A stretch of DNA of 64,000 nt, taken from the NCBI RefSeq assembly GCF_014650055.1, contig NZ_BMUF01000010.1:186001-250000 (forward strand), written 5' to 3'. A program made the position numbers and the translations under genes. Below, piece after piece: positions 17,717 through 25,252 of this stretch (position 1 is its first letter; the number at the start of each line of letters is the position of its first letter). Below the pieces are notes generated by a model. The model did no database searches and was not told the DNA's origin. It was given only the letters and a program-made list of their open reading frames with translations. The stretch is from Streptomyces malachitofuscus. Lineage in GTDB: Bacteria; Actinomycetota; Actinomycetes; Streptomycetales; Streptomycetaceae.

Positions 17717-19234
17717 TCAGGACACGAGCTCCGGCTCCTTCTCCACCGTCGCCGGAGCGTCGTCCTCCACGCCCTCCACGTGCTGGGCGGGGCGCTTCGG
17801 AAGGGCGAACATCAGCAGGAAGATCACGCCCATCACCGCGGCCACCCAGCCCAGCGCGTGCTGGAAACCGTCCGTGAAGGCGGGCCCCACCTCGGCCGGT
17901 GCGAGCGGCTCGTCGATCACTCCGAAGAACACCACCGACACCAGGCCGAGCCCCAGCGCGTTACCCATCTGCTGCACGGTGTTGATCAGCCCCGACGCCG
18001 ACCCGGCGTGCTCACGCGGCACCTCCGACAGCACCGCGTCCGTCAGCGGAGCGACGATCAGCCCCATGCCGATGCCCATCACCACCAGCGGCAGCGCCAT
18101 CTGCCAGGAGGCGATGGACTGGCCGTACCGCCCGGCCTCCCACAGGTAGATCAGCACACCGGCCGCCATGACCAGGGCGCCGGCCTGGAGCACCTTGCGC
18201 CCGTAGCGCGGAACCAGCAGCTGCACCGACATCCCGGCCGCCGCGGACACGGCGATGGAGAACGGCACACCGGTCAGCCCGGCCCGCAGCGCGCTCCAGC
18301 CCAGGCCGACCTGCATGTACATCGTCCACACCAGGAAGAAGATGCCGAGGCCGATGCCGAACACCGTCTGCACCGCGATGCCCGCCGCGAAGCTCTTCAC
18401 CTTGAACAGCGACAGCTCGATCAGCGGGGAGCCGTCCCGCGCGCCCTTGACCCGCTCGTACGCCACCAGCGCCGCGAACACCACCAGCGCGCCGGCCATC
18501 GACACATACCCCCACACCGGCCAGCCCAGCTCGCGGCCGCGGGTGAGCGGGTAGAGCAGCATCAGCAGCGCCAGGGTGACCAGCGCGACGCCCACCAGGT
18601 CCAGCTTCAGGGCGCGCGGCGCCTTCGACTCGGTGATGAAGCGGCCGCCGAGGATCAGGCCCGCGATGCCGACCGGGAGGTTGATCAGGAAGATCGGCCG
18701 CCACTCCAGGCCGAACAGGTTCCACTCGGTCAGCAGCGCGCCGAGCAGAGGCCCGGACACGGCACCCAGTCCGACGATCGCGCCGAACAGCCCGAACACC
18801 TTGCCGCGTTCGTGCGCCGGGAAGGTGGCGTGCACGATCGACAGCACCTGCGGCACCATCAGCGCCGCCATGGCGCCCTGGAGGATGCGGGAGGCGACCA
18901 GCATCTCCGGGTTCACGGCGAGCCCGCACAGCGCGGAGGCGAGGGTGAATCCGCCGATGCCGACGAGGAAGATCCGCTTGCGGCCGTGGATGTCGCCGAG
19001 CCGGCCGCCGGTGACGAGGCCGGCGGCGAAGGCCAGCGCGTATCCGGCGGTGATCCACTGGATCTGGCTGAAAGTGGCGCCCTCGTCGCGCTGGATCGAG
19101 GGGATCGCGATGTTGACGATCGTGACGTCGACGAGGTCCATGAAGGCCGCGGTCATCACGATGGCGAGCGCGAACCAGCGGCGTCGGTCGCCCGCTGCGG
19201 GCTGCGGTGCATGCCGGGTGTCGGTGAAGGTCAT
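17717..19234 (-). CDS. DHA2-type MFS transporter (EmrB/QacA family)
   Basis: A 505-residue, 14-segment drug:H+ antiporter-2 type exporter. It shows the DHA2 signatures: LVDVTIVNIAIPSIQ at the end of TM1, GGRLGDIHGRKRIFLVG (loop 2-3, motif A), and the long C-terminal acidic tail (EGVEDDAPATVEKEPELVS). The start at 19234 (MTFTDTRHAP) leaves a short cytoplasmic head before TM1. It is divergent from a WYL-domain regulator 63 bp away, which probably controls it. The substrate is unknown. Confidence 0.9.
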   Translation of the reverse strand: MTFTDTRHAPQPAAGDRRRWFALAIVMTAAFMDLVDVTIVNIAIPSIQRDEGATFSQIQWITAGYALAFAAGLVTGGRLGDIHGRKRIFLVGIGGFTLASALCGLAVNPEMLVASRILQGAMAALMVPQVLSIVHATFPAHERGKVFGLFGAIVGLGAVSGPLLGALLTEWNLFGLEWRPIFLINLPVGIAGLILGGRFITESKAPRALKLDLVGVALVTLALLMLLYPLTRGRELGWPVWGYVSMAGALVVFAALVAYERVKGARDGSPLIELSLFKVKSFAAGIAVQTVFGIGLGIFFLVWTMYMQVGLGWSALRAGLTGVPFSIAVSAAAGMSVQLLVPRYGRKVLQAGALVMAAGVLIYLWEAGRYGQSIASWQMALPLVVMGIGMGLIVAPLTDAVLSEVPREHAGSASGLINTVQQMGNALGLGLVSVVFFGVIDEPLAPAEVGPAFTDGFQHALGWVAAVMGVIFLLMFALPKRPAQHVEGVEDDAPATVEKEPELVS

Positions 19235-19257
19235 GCCCCAGAAGCTATTCCCCATAT

Positions 19258-19272
19258 AGGTCAGATCAGGTC
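19258..19272. promoter_or_regulatory. direct repeat AGGTC-N5-AGGTC in the MFS/WYL divergent promoter
   Basis: AGGTCAGATCAGGTC gives two AGGTC copies 10 bp apart, centred in the 63-bp gap between the divergent genes. It is a plausible site for the WYL regulator and could repress both promoters. Confidence 0.4.
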
Positions 19273-19297
19273 CTACTTCCGGGGCATCCTCGATGTC

Positions 19298-20278
19298 ATG
19301 ACGACGGACACACCGGCCCGGCTGCTGACCCTCCTCTCCCTCCTCCAGACACCCCGCGAATGGCCCGGCGGCGAACTGGCCGACCGGCTCGGGGTCTCCC
19401 GCCGCACGATCCGGCGGGACATCGACCGGCTCCGCGAACTCGGCTATCCCGTGCAGGCGACCCTCGGCGCGGACGGCGGCTACCGGCTCGTCGCCGGCAA
19501 GGCGATGCCTCCCCTGGTCCTCGACGACGAGGAGGCGGTGGCCATCGCGGTCGGCCTGCGGGCCGGCGCCGGGCACGCGCTGGAGGGCGTGGACGAGGCG
19601 TCCGTGCGGGCCCTGGCGAAGCTCGAGCAGGTGCTGCCCGGCAGGCTGCGCCACCGCGTCAGCACCCTCCAGGCCGCGACCACGCCGCTGACCAGCGGCG
19701 ACGGTGCGACGATCGCGCCGGAGATCCTCATCGTGATGGCCTCCACGGTGGCCGGGCACGAGCGGCTGCGGTTCGCCTACCGGGCGGCCGACGGCACCGA
19801 GTCCCGGCGCGTGACGGAGCCGTACCGACTGGTGTCGACCGGGCGGCGCTGGTACCTCGTGGCGTACGACCTCGACCGCGAGGACTGGCGCACGTTCCGC
19901 GTCGACCGGGTGAGCGACCCCTTCGCGACGGGGGCGCGGTTCGCACCGAGGGAGCTGCCCACGGGGAGCGCGGCGGAGTATCTGCGCCGGTCGATGTACC
20001 GGGCGCAGGAGTCCTACGAGCTGGACGTCACCTTCGCCGCCCCGGCCGGGACGGTGGCCGCCCGCCTCCCCGGCTGGCTGGGCACGCCCGAGCCGCTCGA
20101 CGAGGGCACCTGCCGGCTACGGGCGACGGTGAGCGACGCCAAGGAGTGGATGGCGGTGCGCCTGGCGATGCTGGGGCACGACTTCACCGTCCGGGCGCCG
20201 CAGGAACTGGTGGACGCGGTCCGGGAGTTGGGCGGCCGGATGAGCAGGGCGGCGACGGGCGGCAACGGCTCACCGTGA
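19298..20278 (+). CDS. helix-turn-helix transcriptional regulator with WYL domain (YafY type)
   Basis: A 326-residue regulator. The N-terminal HTH_11 domain (LADRLGVSRRTIRRDIDRL, about residues 26-44) is followed by a GGYRL turn, a WYL domain (about 145-215; EPYRLVSTGRRWYLVAYDL, with FRVDRV after it) and a C-terminal WCX-like dimerisation part. WYL proteins bind nucleic-acid or small-molecule ligands. The ATG at 19298 is only 63 bp from the divergent MFS start, so it probably regulates that transporter. Confidence 0.9.
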   Translation: MTTDTPARLLTLLSLLQTPREWPGGELADRLGVSRRTIRRDIDRLRELGYPVQATLGADGGYRLVAGKAMPPLVLDDEEAVAIAVGLRAGAGHALEGVDEASVRALAKLEQVLPGRLRHRVSTLQAATTPLTSGDGATIAPEILIVMASTVAGHERLRFAYRAADGTESRRVTEPYRLVSTGRRWYLVAYDLDREDWRTFRVDRVSDPFATGARFAPRELPTGSAAEYLRRSMYRAQESYELDVTFAAPAGTVAARLPGWLGTPEPLDEGTCRLRATVSDAKEWMAVRLAMLGHDFTVRAPQELVDAVRELGGRMSRAATGGNGSP

Positions 20279-20340
20279 CACGGCAAGCCGTCCGCACCGG
20301 GCGCCGCCCCGAGGCCGACACGACGGGGGACGGCCCCGAG

Positions 20341-20877
20341 GCACGGCTCCGGTTGACGGGACGCATCGCGCGGCATCGGGGCAGTCGCGGGCCGCACCCC
20401 AGGGACGGGACCGTGGCACCGCTCCGACCGACGGGACGCATGGCACGGCATCGGGGCAGTCGTGGGCCGTACTCCGGGGACGGGACCGTGGCACCGCTCC
20501 GACCGACGGGACGCATGGCACGGCATCGGGGCCGAAGAGGGCCGGAGCCGAGACACCGCTCCGACCGGCGGAACGCTCGGCGCGGCATCGGGGCCGGGGG
20601 CCAGAGCCGATGCACGGCTCCGGCCGACGGGACGCATGGCACGGCATCGGGGCCGAAGAGGGCCGGAGCCGAGACACCGCTCCGGCCGGCGGGACGCATG
20701 GCACGGCATCGGGGCAGTCGTGGGCCGTACCCCAGGGACGGGACCGTGGCACCGCTCCGGCCGACGGGACGCATGGCGCGGCATCGGGGCCGAAGAGGGC
20801 CGGAGCCGAGGCACCGCTCCGGCCGGCGGGACGCATGGCACGGCATCGGGGCAGTCGTGGGCCGTACTCCGGGGCCC
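20341..20877. repeat. noncoding degenerate tandem repeat array, 8 units with two spacer types
   Basis: Eight units begin at 20341, 20416, 20491, 20553, 20612, 20674, 20749 and 20811. Each has a core of about 40 bp (starting GCACCGCTCCG, containing GACGGGACGCATGGCACGG) followed by one of two spacers: a long one (GCAGTCGTGGGCCGTACTCC...) that makes a 75-bp unit, or a short one (GCCGAAGAGGGCCGGAGCC) that makes a 62-bp unit; one unit is 59 bp. The order is long, long, short, short-variant, short, long, short, long. Because 62 and 59 are not multiples of three, no frame is kept through the array, so the open frames seen on both strands are not likely to be genes. Confidence 0.85.
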
Positions 20878-20891
20878 GCCGTGACCGGGTG

Positions 20892-21593
20892 TCAGGGTGT
20901 GCCGGGGGACGTCAGGTCCGTCCACGGGAAGTCGCGGAGCGCGGCCAGGTTGGCCACGGCCAGTTCGGCCGGTCCCTGAGGGCCTTCGGCGGGGCCGTCG
21001 CCCGCCGCCCAGCTCTCCATGGCCGTGCGTACGGCCGCGCTCGCGACGGCGGCGGCGAAGGCCAGCCGGCTGCGGTCGGCAACGTTGTCGAAGGCGGGCC
21101 GGACTTGACCCGCCGTCAGGCGCTCCGCAAGCGCCTCCGTCAGGTTGCGCTCCGACGCCTGGCACGCCTCCGCCCACACCCTGCCCAGGGCCGGGTCGGC
21201 CTGCGCCAGCCGGATCAGCGTGCGCACCCAGTTCCAGGAGGCCACCGACACCCCGAGCCCCGGCGTCAGCGTGTGGCGCACGGCGTCCTCCAGGACCCGG
21301 GGCACGGGCACCTCCGCGGGGGTGGCGCGCACCGCCTCCACCCAGCGCTGGGCACCGGTGGCGTAGAGCGGGCCGATGGCCTCTTCCTTGCTGGCGAAAT
21401 ACCGGTAGAAGGTGCGCGGGGCGACCCCGGCCGCCTGGGCGATGTCCTCGGCACGGGTGGCCCGCAGCCCCTGCCGGACGAAGAGACCGGCCGCCGCGCG
21501 GGCGATCTCCATACGGGTCTCGGCCTTGCGCCGTGCGGTCAGGGAGAGCGCGGAAGGCGGAAGGGGCGGGGTCGGGGTGGTGCTGCTGGTCAC
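20892..21593 (-). CDS. TetR family transcriptional regulator
   Basis: A 233-residue TetR protein. The N-terminal HTH is RMEIARAAAGLFVRQGLRAT and AGVAPRTFYRYFASKEEAI (about residues 26-68); the C-terminal half is the ligand-binding helical domain. The GTG at 21593 (MTSSTTPTPPLPP) is chosen because the alternative GTG at 21620 lies inside a palindromic operator. In S. coelicolor a TetR gene occupies the same place next to hrdD (recalled, not checked). Target genes are unknown; self-control is likely. Confidence 0.85.
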   Translation of the reverse strand: MTSSTTPTPPLPPSALSLTARRKAETRMEIARAAAGLFVRQGLRATRAEDIAQAAGVAPRTFYRYFASKEEAIGPLYATGAQRWVEAVRATPAEVPVPRVLEDAVRHTLTPGLGVSVASWNWVRTLIRLAQADPALGRVWAEACQASERNLTEALAERLTAGQVRPAFDNVADRSRLAFAAAVASAAVRTAMESWAAGDGPAEGPQGPAELAVANLAALRDFPWTDLTSPGTP

Positions 21594-21614
21594 GCCCGGC
21601 AGGCTATGCCCATG

Positions 21615-21629
21615 TGGCACAATCTGCCA
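21615..21629. promoter_or_regulatory. TetR-type operator TGGCA-N5-TGCCA
   Basis: A 15-bp inverted repeat (TGGCACAATCTGCCA) lies 22 bp upstream of the TetR start. Its symmetry and position suit autorepression. Confidence 0.6.
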
Positions 21630-21695
21630 TCTGGCGGGCCACCCCGGGGTTCAGGTTCGGGGTGACCCGCCGACCGGTCACGGGGGCATGAGAAA

Positions 21696-21734
21696 GCCGG
21701 GCCCGGCGCCCGGGGGGAGGGGCGCCGAACCCGG
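21696..21734 (-). terminator. long hairpin, likely terminator of hrdD or of a short RNA after it
   Basis: Arms GCCGGGCCCGGCGCCC and GGGCGCCGAACCCGGC (two mismatches) enclose a 7-base loop, and on the minus strand the stem is followed by TTTCTC. It lies about 240 bp after the hrdD stop. Confidence 0.6.
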
Positions 21735-21976
21735 CCTTGGGAAGTCCCGGCGCCGGGGGGGTGGTGCGTCGGGACGTGGCTCTCTCGAGACCGGGGGATC
21801 AAGCCCCCGGGGCTCGAACTCCTGGGTCTTGAATGCTTGTTCCCAAGGCCCAGCGGGTTGAAGCGGCAGGGAACGGCCATATTCTGCGCGGTCTTTCGCC
21901 ACCCGGCGTACGCGGCCGGGGTGTTCACGCTACCGCGCCGCACGCGGTCGTCACCCCGGCACGGCGGAGCCGGCTG
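21735..21976. other. intergenic region downstream of hrdD, no gene found
   Basis: No protein-coding frame with plausible start and bias is present. It contains a small perfect hairpin at 21793-21812 (CCGGGGG, loop ATCAAG, CCCCCGG) in an otherwise moderately A+T-richer stretch. It could be an extended 3' untranslated region or a small RNA gene; sequence alone does not decide. Confidence 0.35.
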
Positions 21977-22975
21977 TCACGCCGCCGCGTCGAACCCGGT
22001 GTCGCGGGCCAGCTTCTTCAGCTCCAGCAGCGCGTGCTTCTCGATCTGGCGGATGCGCTCACGGGTCAGACCGTGCTCCTTGCCGACCTCGGTCAGCGTG
22101 CGCTCGCGGCCGTCCTCGATGCCGTAGCGCATCTTGATGATGGAGGCCGTGCGCTGGTCGAGGCGGCCGATCAGGTCGTCCAGTTCCTCGCTGCGCAGCA
22201 GCGTCAGCACCGACTGCTCCGGCGACACCGCCGAGGTGTCCTCCAGCAGGTCGCCGAACTGGGTCTCGCCCTCGTCGTCCACCGACATGTTCAGCGAGAC
22301 CGGGTCACGGGCCCAGTCGAGCACATCGGTGACGCGCTCCGGCGTGGAGCCGAGCTCGGCGGCGATCTCCGTGGGCTCCGGGTCACGGCCGTGCTCACGG
22401 TTGAACTCGCGCTGCACGCGCCGAATCCGGCCCAGCTCCTCCACCAGGTGGACGGGCAGGCGGATGGTGCGCGACTGGTCGGCTATCGACCGCGTGATGG
22501 CCTGACGGATCCACCAGGTCGCGTACGTCGAGAACTTGAACCCCTTGCGGTAGTCGAACTTCTCGACCGCGCGCACCAGACCGGCGTTGCCCTCCTGGAT
22601 CAGGTCGAGCAGCGGCAGGCCGCTGCGCGGGTAGCGCCGGGCCACGGCGACGACCAGGCGGAGGTTGGAACGTATGAAGACGTCCTTGGCCCGCTCGCTG
22701 GCGTCGACCAGCGCCTGGAGCTCCTCGGGAGTCGCCCCCACCTTGTTCTCCTCGAGGCCGTCGAGTATCTGCTGCGCGAACACACCCGCCTCGATGATCT
22801 GGGACAGCTCGACCTCCTTGGCGGCGTCGAGCAGCGGCGTGCGCGCGATCTCGTCGAGGTACATGCCGACCAGGTCGCGGTCGGCGATCTCGCCGCCTTG
22901 GGCGCGGACAGTGCGTGCCGAGTCGGCCGTCTCGCCGGTGGCGGACTGACGACGGGCGACGGCGCGGGTTGCCAT
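21977..22975 (-). CDS. hrdD: RNA polymerase principal-like sigma factor HrdD
   Basis: A 332-residue group 2 sigma-70 factor. Regions in order: 1.2 (DRDLVGMYLDEIARTPLLD, about 33-51), 2.1-2.4 (FIRSNLRLVVAVARRYPRSG and FDYRKGFKFSTYATWWIRQA), 3 (RTIRLPVHLVEELGRIRR), and 4 with the HTH (LTEVGKEHGLTRERIRQIE, about 296-314). The sequence and the TetR neighbour match what I recall of S. coelicolor HrdD. It is dispensable there and is read from stress promoters; here a SigR-type promoter is present upstream. AAGGGAGC precedes the ATG. Confidence 0.93.
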   Translation of the reverse strand: MATRAVARRQSATGETADSARTVRAQGGEIADRDLVGMYLDEIARTPLLDAAKEVELSQIIEAGVFAQQILDGLEENKVGATPEELQALVDASERAKDVFIRSNLRLVVAVARRYPRSGLPLLDLIQEGNAGLVRAVEKFDYRKGFKFSTYATWWIRQAITRSIADQSRTIRLPVHLVEELGRIRRVQREFNREHGRDPEPTEIAAELGSTPERVTDVLDWARDPVSLNMSVDDEGETQFGDLLEDTSAVSPEQSVLTLLRSEELDDLIGRLDQRTASIIKMRYGIEDGRERTLTEVGKEHGLTRERIRQIEKHALLELKKLARDTGFDAAA

Positions 22976-23081
22976 GCGTGCTCCCTTGCGATGATGAGGT
23001 CAGCGGGTGGTCCTGCGGACGCTCAGCACGTCTCTCAGGTCCTTCCGGACTCTGGTCGAGTGCCCTGCATCCAATGGAAAC

Positions 23082-23107
23082 AACGACTGGAATCCGGACA
23101 GAATTCC
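23082..23107 (-). promoter_or_regulatory. SigR-type promoter of hrdD (GGAAT-N18-GTT)
   Basis: On the minus strand GGAAT (23107-23103) is followed after exactly 18 bases by GTT (23084-23082), about 107 bp before the hrdD start. This matches the known thiol-stress SigR consensus, and hrdD is a known SigR target in S. coelicolor. It would link hrdD to disulfide stress here. Confidence 0.75.
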
Positions 23108-23166
23108 CAACCCGACCCCCGATTTTCTGATCATGCAGTACCCTGTCGGCCCACGCGGGAGGCACG

Positions 23167-23685
23167 ATGCCGTCGGAACATGCGGAGGTCCAGGTCAGGC
23201 CGGGCGAGGAGGCCGACCTGCCGGCCCTCACCGACCTGTACAACCACTACGTCCGTGAGACGGCGATCACATTCGACACGTCGCCGTTCACCCCGGAGGA
23301 GCGCCGCCCCTGGCTGCTCTCCCACCCTGTAGACGGCCCCCACCGCCTGATGGTTGCCACGGGCGCCGGTCCGGGGCGGATCCTGGGCTACGCCACGTCC
23401 AGCCCCTTCCGCCCCAAGCCCGCCTACGGCACCTCCGTGGAGACGACGGTCTACGTCGCCCCGGACGCCGGCCGGCGCGGCGTCGGCACCCTGCTCTACA
23501 AGGCCCTCTTCGAGGCCTTGGCGGGCGAGGACCTGCACCGCGCCTACGCCGGCATCACCCAGCCGAACGACGCCTCGACGCGCCTGCACGAGCGCTTCGG
23601 CTTCCGGCACGTCGGTACGTACCGGGAGGTGGGCCGCAAGTTCGGCCGCTGGTGGGACGTGGCCTGGTACGAGAAGGAGCTGTAG
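23167..23685 (+). CDS. GNAT family N-acetyltransferase (phosphinothricin acetyltransferase-like)
   Basis: A 172-residue acetyltransferase using acetyl-CoA. The acetyl-CoA motif A is VYVAPDAGRRGVGTLLYKAL (about residues 96-115), after the start RPGEEADLPALTDLYNHYV with the NHYV segment typical of the PAT/Bar group. The FGFRHVGTYREVGRKFGRW C-terminus is also characteristic of this group. It may acetylate a methionine analogue or phosphinothricin, but that is family-level inference. It is divergent from hrdD. Confidence 0.88.
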   Translation: MPSEHAEVQVRPGEEADLPALTDLYNHYVRETAITFDTSPFTPEERRPWLLSHPVDGPHRLMVATGAGPGRILGYATSSPFRPKPAYGTSVETTVYVAPDAGRRGVGTLLYKALFEALAGEDLHRAYAGITQPNDASTRLHERFGFRHVGTYREVGRKFGRWWDVAWYEKEL

Positions 23686-23710
23686 CGCCTTCTCGCACCC
23701 CCCGGGGGAC

Positions 23711-24496
23711 TCAGCCGAACTGCACCGACCGCTTGGCCAGCCCCATCCAGAACCCGTCGATCACGGACTTCTGTTCCCCGAGCTCACCGGCGGCGTCCGC
23801 GGCACCCATGGTCACGAAGAGCGGGGCGAAGTGCTCGGTGCGCGGGTGGGCGAGCAGGCCCGCCGGGGACTTGCGGGTGAAGTCGAGCAGCGCGTCCACG
23901 TCCCGTGCCTCCAGGGCCTCGCGGCCCCAGGCGTCGAACTCCGTCGACCAGGCGGGAATGCCGCCCTGCCGCAGCGCGGCCAGGTTGTGGGTGAAGAATC
24001 CCGAGCCGATGATCAGCACGCCCTCGTCGCGCAGCGGCGCGAGCCGCCGCCCGATCTCCATCAGCTTCACCGGGTCCAGCGTCGGCATGGAGACCTGGAG
24101 GACCGGGATGTCCGCCCCGGGGTACATCTCGACGAGCGGGACGTACGCGCCGTGATCCAGGCCCCGGTCCGGGACGTCCTGCACGGGCATGCCGGGGGCG
24201 CGCAGCAGCTTGCGCACGGAGTCCGCGAGAGCGGGGGCCCCGGGGGCGCCGTATGTTACCTCGTAGTAGTGCTGGGGGAAGCCCCAGAAGTCGTAGACGA
24301 GAGGGACGGTCTCGGTGGCACCGAGTGCGAGCGGGGCCTCCTCCCAGTGGGCGGAGACGACGAGGATGGCCTTGGGACGGGGCAGTCCGGCCGACCAGGC
24401 GGCCAGCTCACCGGGCCAGACGGGGTCGTCGGCCAGGGGCGGGGCGCCGTGGCTGAGGTAGAGCGCGGGCATGCGCTCCTGAGTGGCGGCGGTCAT
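23711..24496 (-). CDS. class III extradiol dioxygenase (LigB / 4,5-DOPA dioxygenase family)
   Basis: A 261-residue non-heme iron enzyme family that opens catechol rings. Conserved metal-site histidines are visible in MPALYLSHGAPPL (about residue 16), VVSAHWEEAP (about 56), and LDHGAYVPLVEMYP (about 114), with GSGFFTHNL at about 169. The ATG at 24496 follows AAGGGAG. It diverges from a MarR gene, suggesting control by an aromatic or phenolic signal; the substrate is unknown. Confidence 0.88.
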   Translation of the reverse strand: MTAATQERMPALYLSHGAPPLADDPVWPGELAAWSAGLPRPKAILVVSAHWEEAPLALGATETVPLVYDFWGFPQHYYEVTYGAPGAPALADSVRKLLRAPGMPVQDVPDRGLDHGAYVPLVEMYPGADIPVLQVSMPTLDPVKLMEIGRRLAPLRDEGVLIIGSGFFTHNLAALRQGGIPAWSTEFDAWGREALEARDVDALLDFTRKSPAGLLAHPRTEHFAPLFVTMGAADAAGELGEQKSVIDGFWMGLAKRSVQFG

Positions 24497-24570
24497 GACG
24501 GCGACTCCCTTCAGCGGGTCTTCCTTGCGTTCGCCCGAGGCGACCCGGGGGCGTGGGCGACGACTGTTAC

Positions 24571-24623
24571 TTGAACTCTCAATTTCCACCACCGACCGTA
24601 CGCCATTTTTGTTTAACATTCAA
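24571..24623. promoter_or_regulatory. paired MarR-type operator candidates
   Basis: TTGAACTCTCAA (24571-24582) and TTTAACATTCAA (24612-24623) match at 9 of 12 positions and start 41 bp apart (four helical turns). They sit in the A+T-rich gap between the dioxygenase and the MarR gene, the second right before the MarR ribosome site. Confidence 0.5.
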
Positions 24624-24639
24624 GGAGGTTCGCCGTACA

Positions 24640-25164
24640 GTGGAGTACATGAAGACGGCACCCGCATCGGCAGACGCCGAGGAGCCACGCTGGCTCACCG
24701 ACGAGGAACAGCGCGTCTGGCGCGCGTACATCGAAGCCGCCACCCTCCTGGAAGACCACCTCGACCGTCAGCTCCAGCGTGACGCGGGGATGCCGCACGT
24801 GTACTACGGCCTGCTGGTGAAGCTGGCCGAGGCCCCGGACCGGCGTCTGCGGATGACGGAGCTGGCGATGTCCGCGAAGATCACCCGCTCCCGCCTCTCG
24901 CACGCCGTGGCCCGGCTGGAGAAGAGCGGCTGGGTGCGCCGCGAGGACTGCCCCTCCGACAAGCGGGGCCAGTTCGCCGTACTGACCGAGAAGGGCCAGG
25001 ACGTGCTGCGCCGGCACGCGCCCGGCCATGTGGACGCCGTACGCCAGGCGGTCTTCGACCGGCTCACCCCGGAACAGCAGAAGTCCCTCGGCGAGATCAT
25101 GCGGATCATCGCCGAGGGACTTCAGCCGAGCGAAGCGGGTGCGGACCTGCCCTGGCTCCGCTGA
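24640..25164 (+). CDS. MarR family transcriptional regulator
   Basis: A 174-residue winged-helix regulator. The DNA-binding part reads LRMTELAMSAKITRSRLSHA (about 69-88), LEKSGWVRREDCPSDKRGQF (about 93-112) with the wing DKRGQFAVLTEKG. I chose the GTG at 24640 because AAGGAGG ends 11 bases upstream; an ATG three codons later is possible. It probably represses itself and the divergent dioxygenase; it is convergent with the 25253-26794 exporter. Confidence 0.88.
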   Translation: MEYMKTAPASADAEEPRWLTDEEQRVWRAYIEAATLLEDHLDRQLQRDAGMPHVYYGLLVKLAEAPDRRLRMTELAMSAKITRSRLSHAVARLEKSGWVRREDCPSDKRGQFAVLTEKGQDVLRRHAPGHVDAVRQAVFDRLTPEQQKSLGEIMRIIAEGLQPSEAGADLPWLR

Positions 25165-25194
25165 CGAGGCGGAAGCCGGGGCAGGTCCCGGAAG

Positions 25195-25230
25195 CCGTAC
25201 GGAGGAGGCGTCCCCTCCTCCTCCGTACGG
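25195..25230. terminator. bidirectional hairpin terminator
   Basis: Perfect 14-base arms (CCGTACGGAGGAGG and complement) around an 8-base loop lie between the convergent MarR and MFS genes. Confidence 0.8.
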
Positions 25231-25252
25231 GTGGCGGGAGGTCTGCCGGCCG

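Noticed and set aside
17669..19297. N-terminal extension of the WYL regulator frame
   Set aside because: The frame is open far upstream but runs antisense to the MFS exporter; the regulator's own domain begins at the ATG 19298.
20341..20877. CRISPR-like array
   Set aside because: Spacers are only two repeated sequences rather than unique ones, the core is not a constant short repeat, and no cas genes are present.
20014..21177. Long open frames on both strands through the repeat array
   Set aside because: They arise from the repeat composition. Unit lengths of 62 and 59 bp change frame along the array, and there are no ribosome sites or domains.
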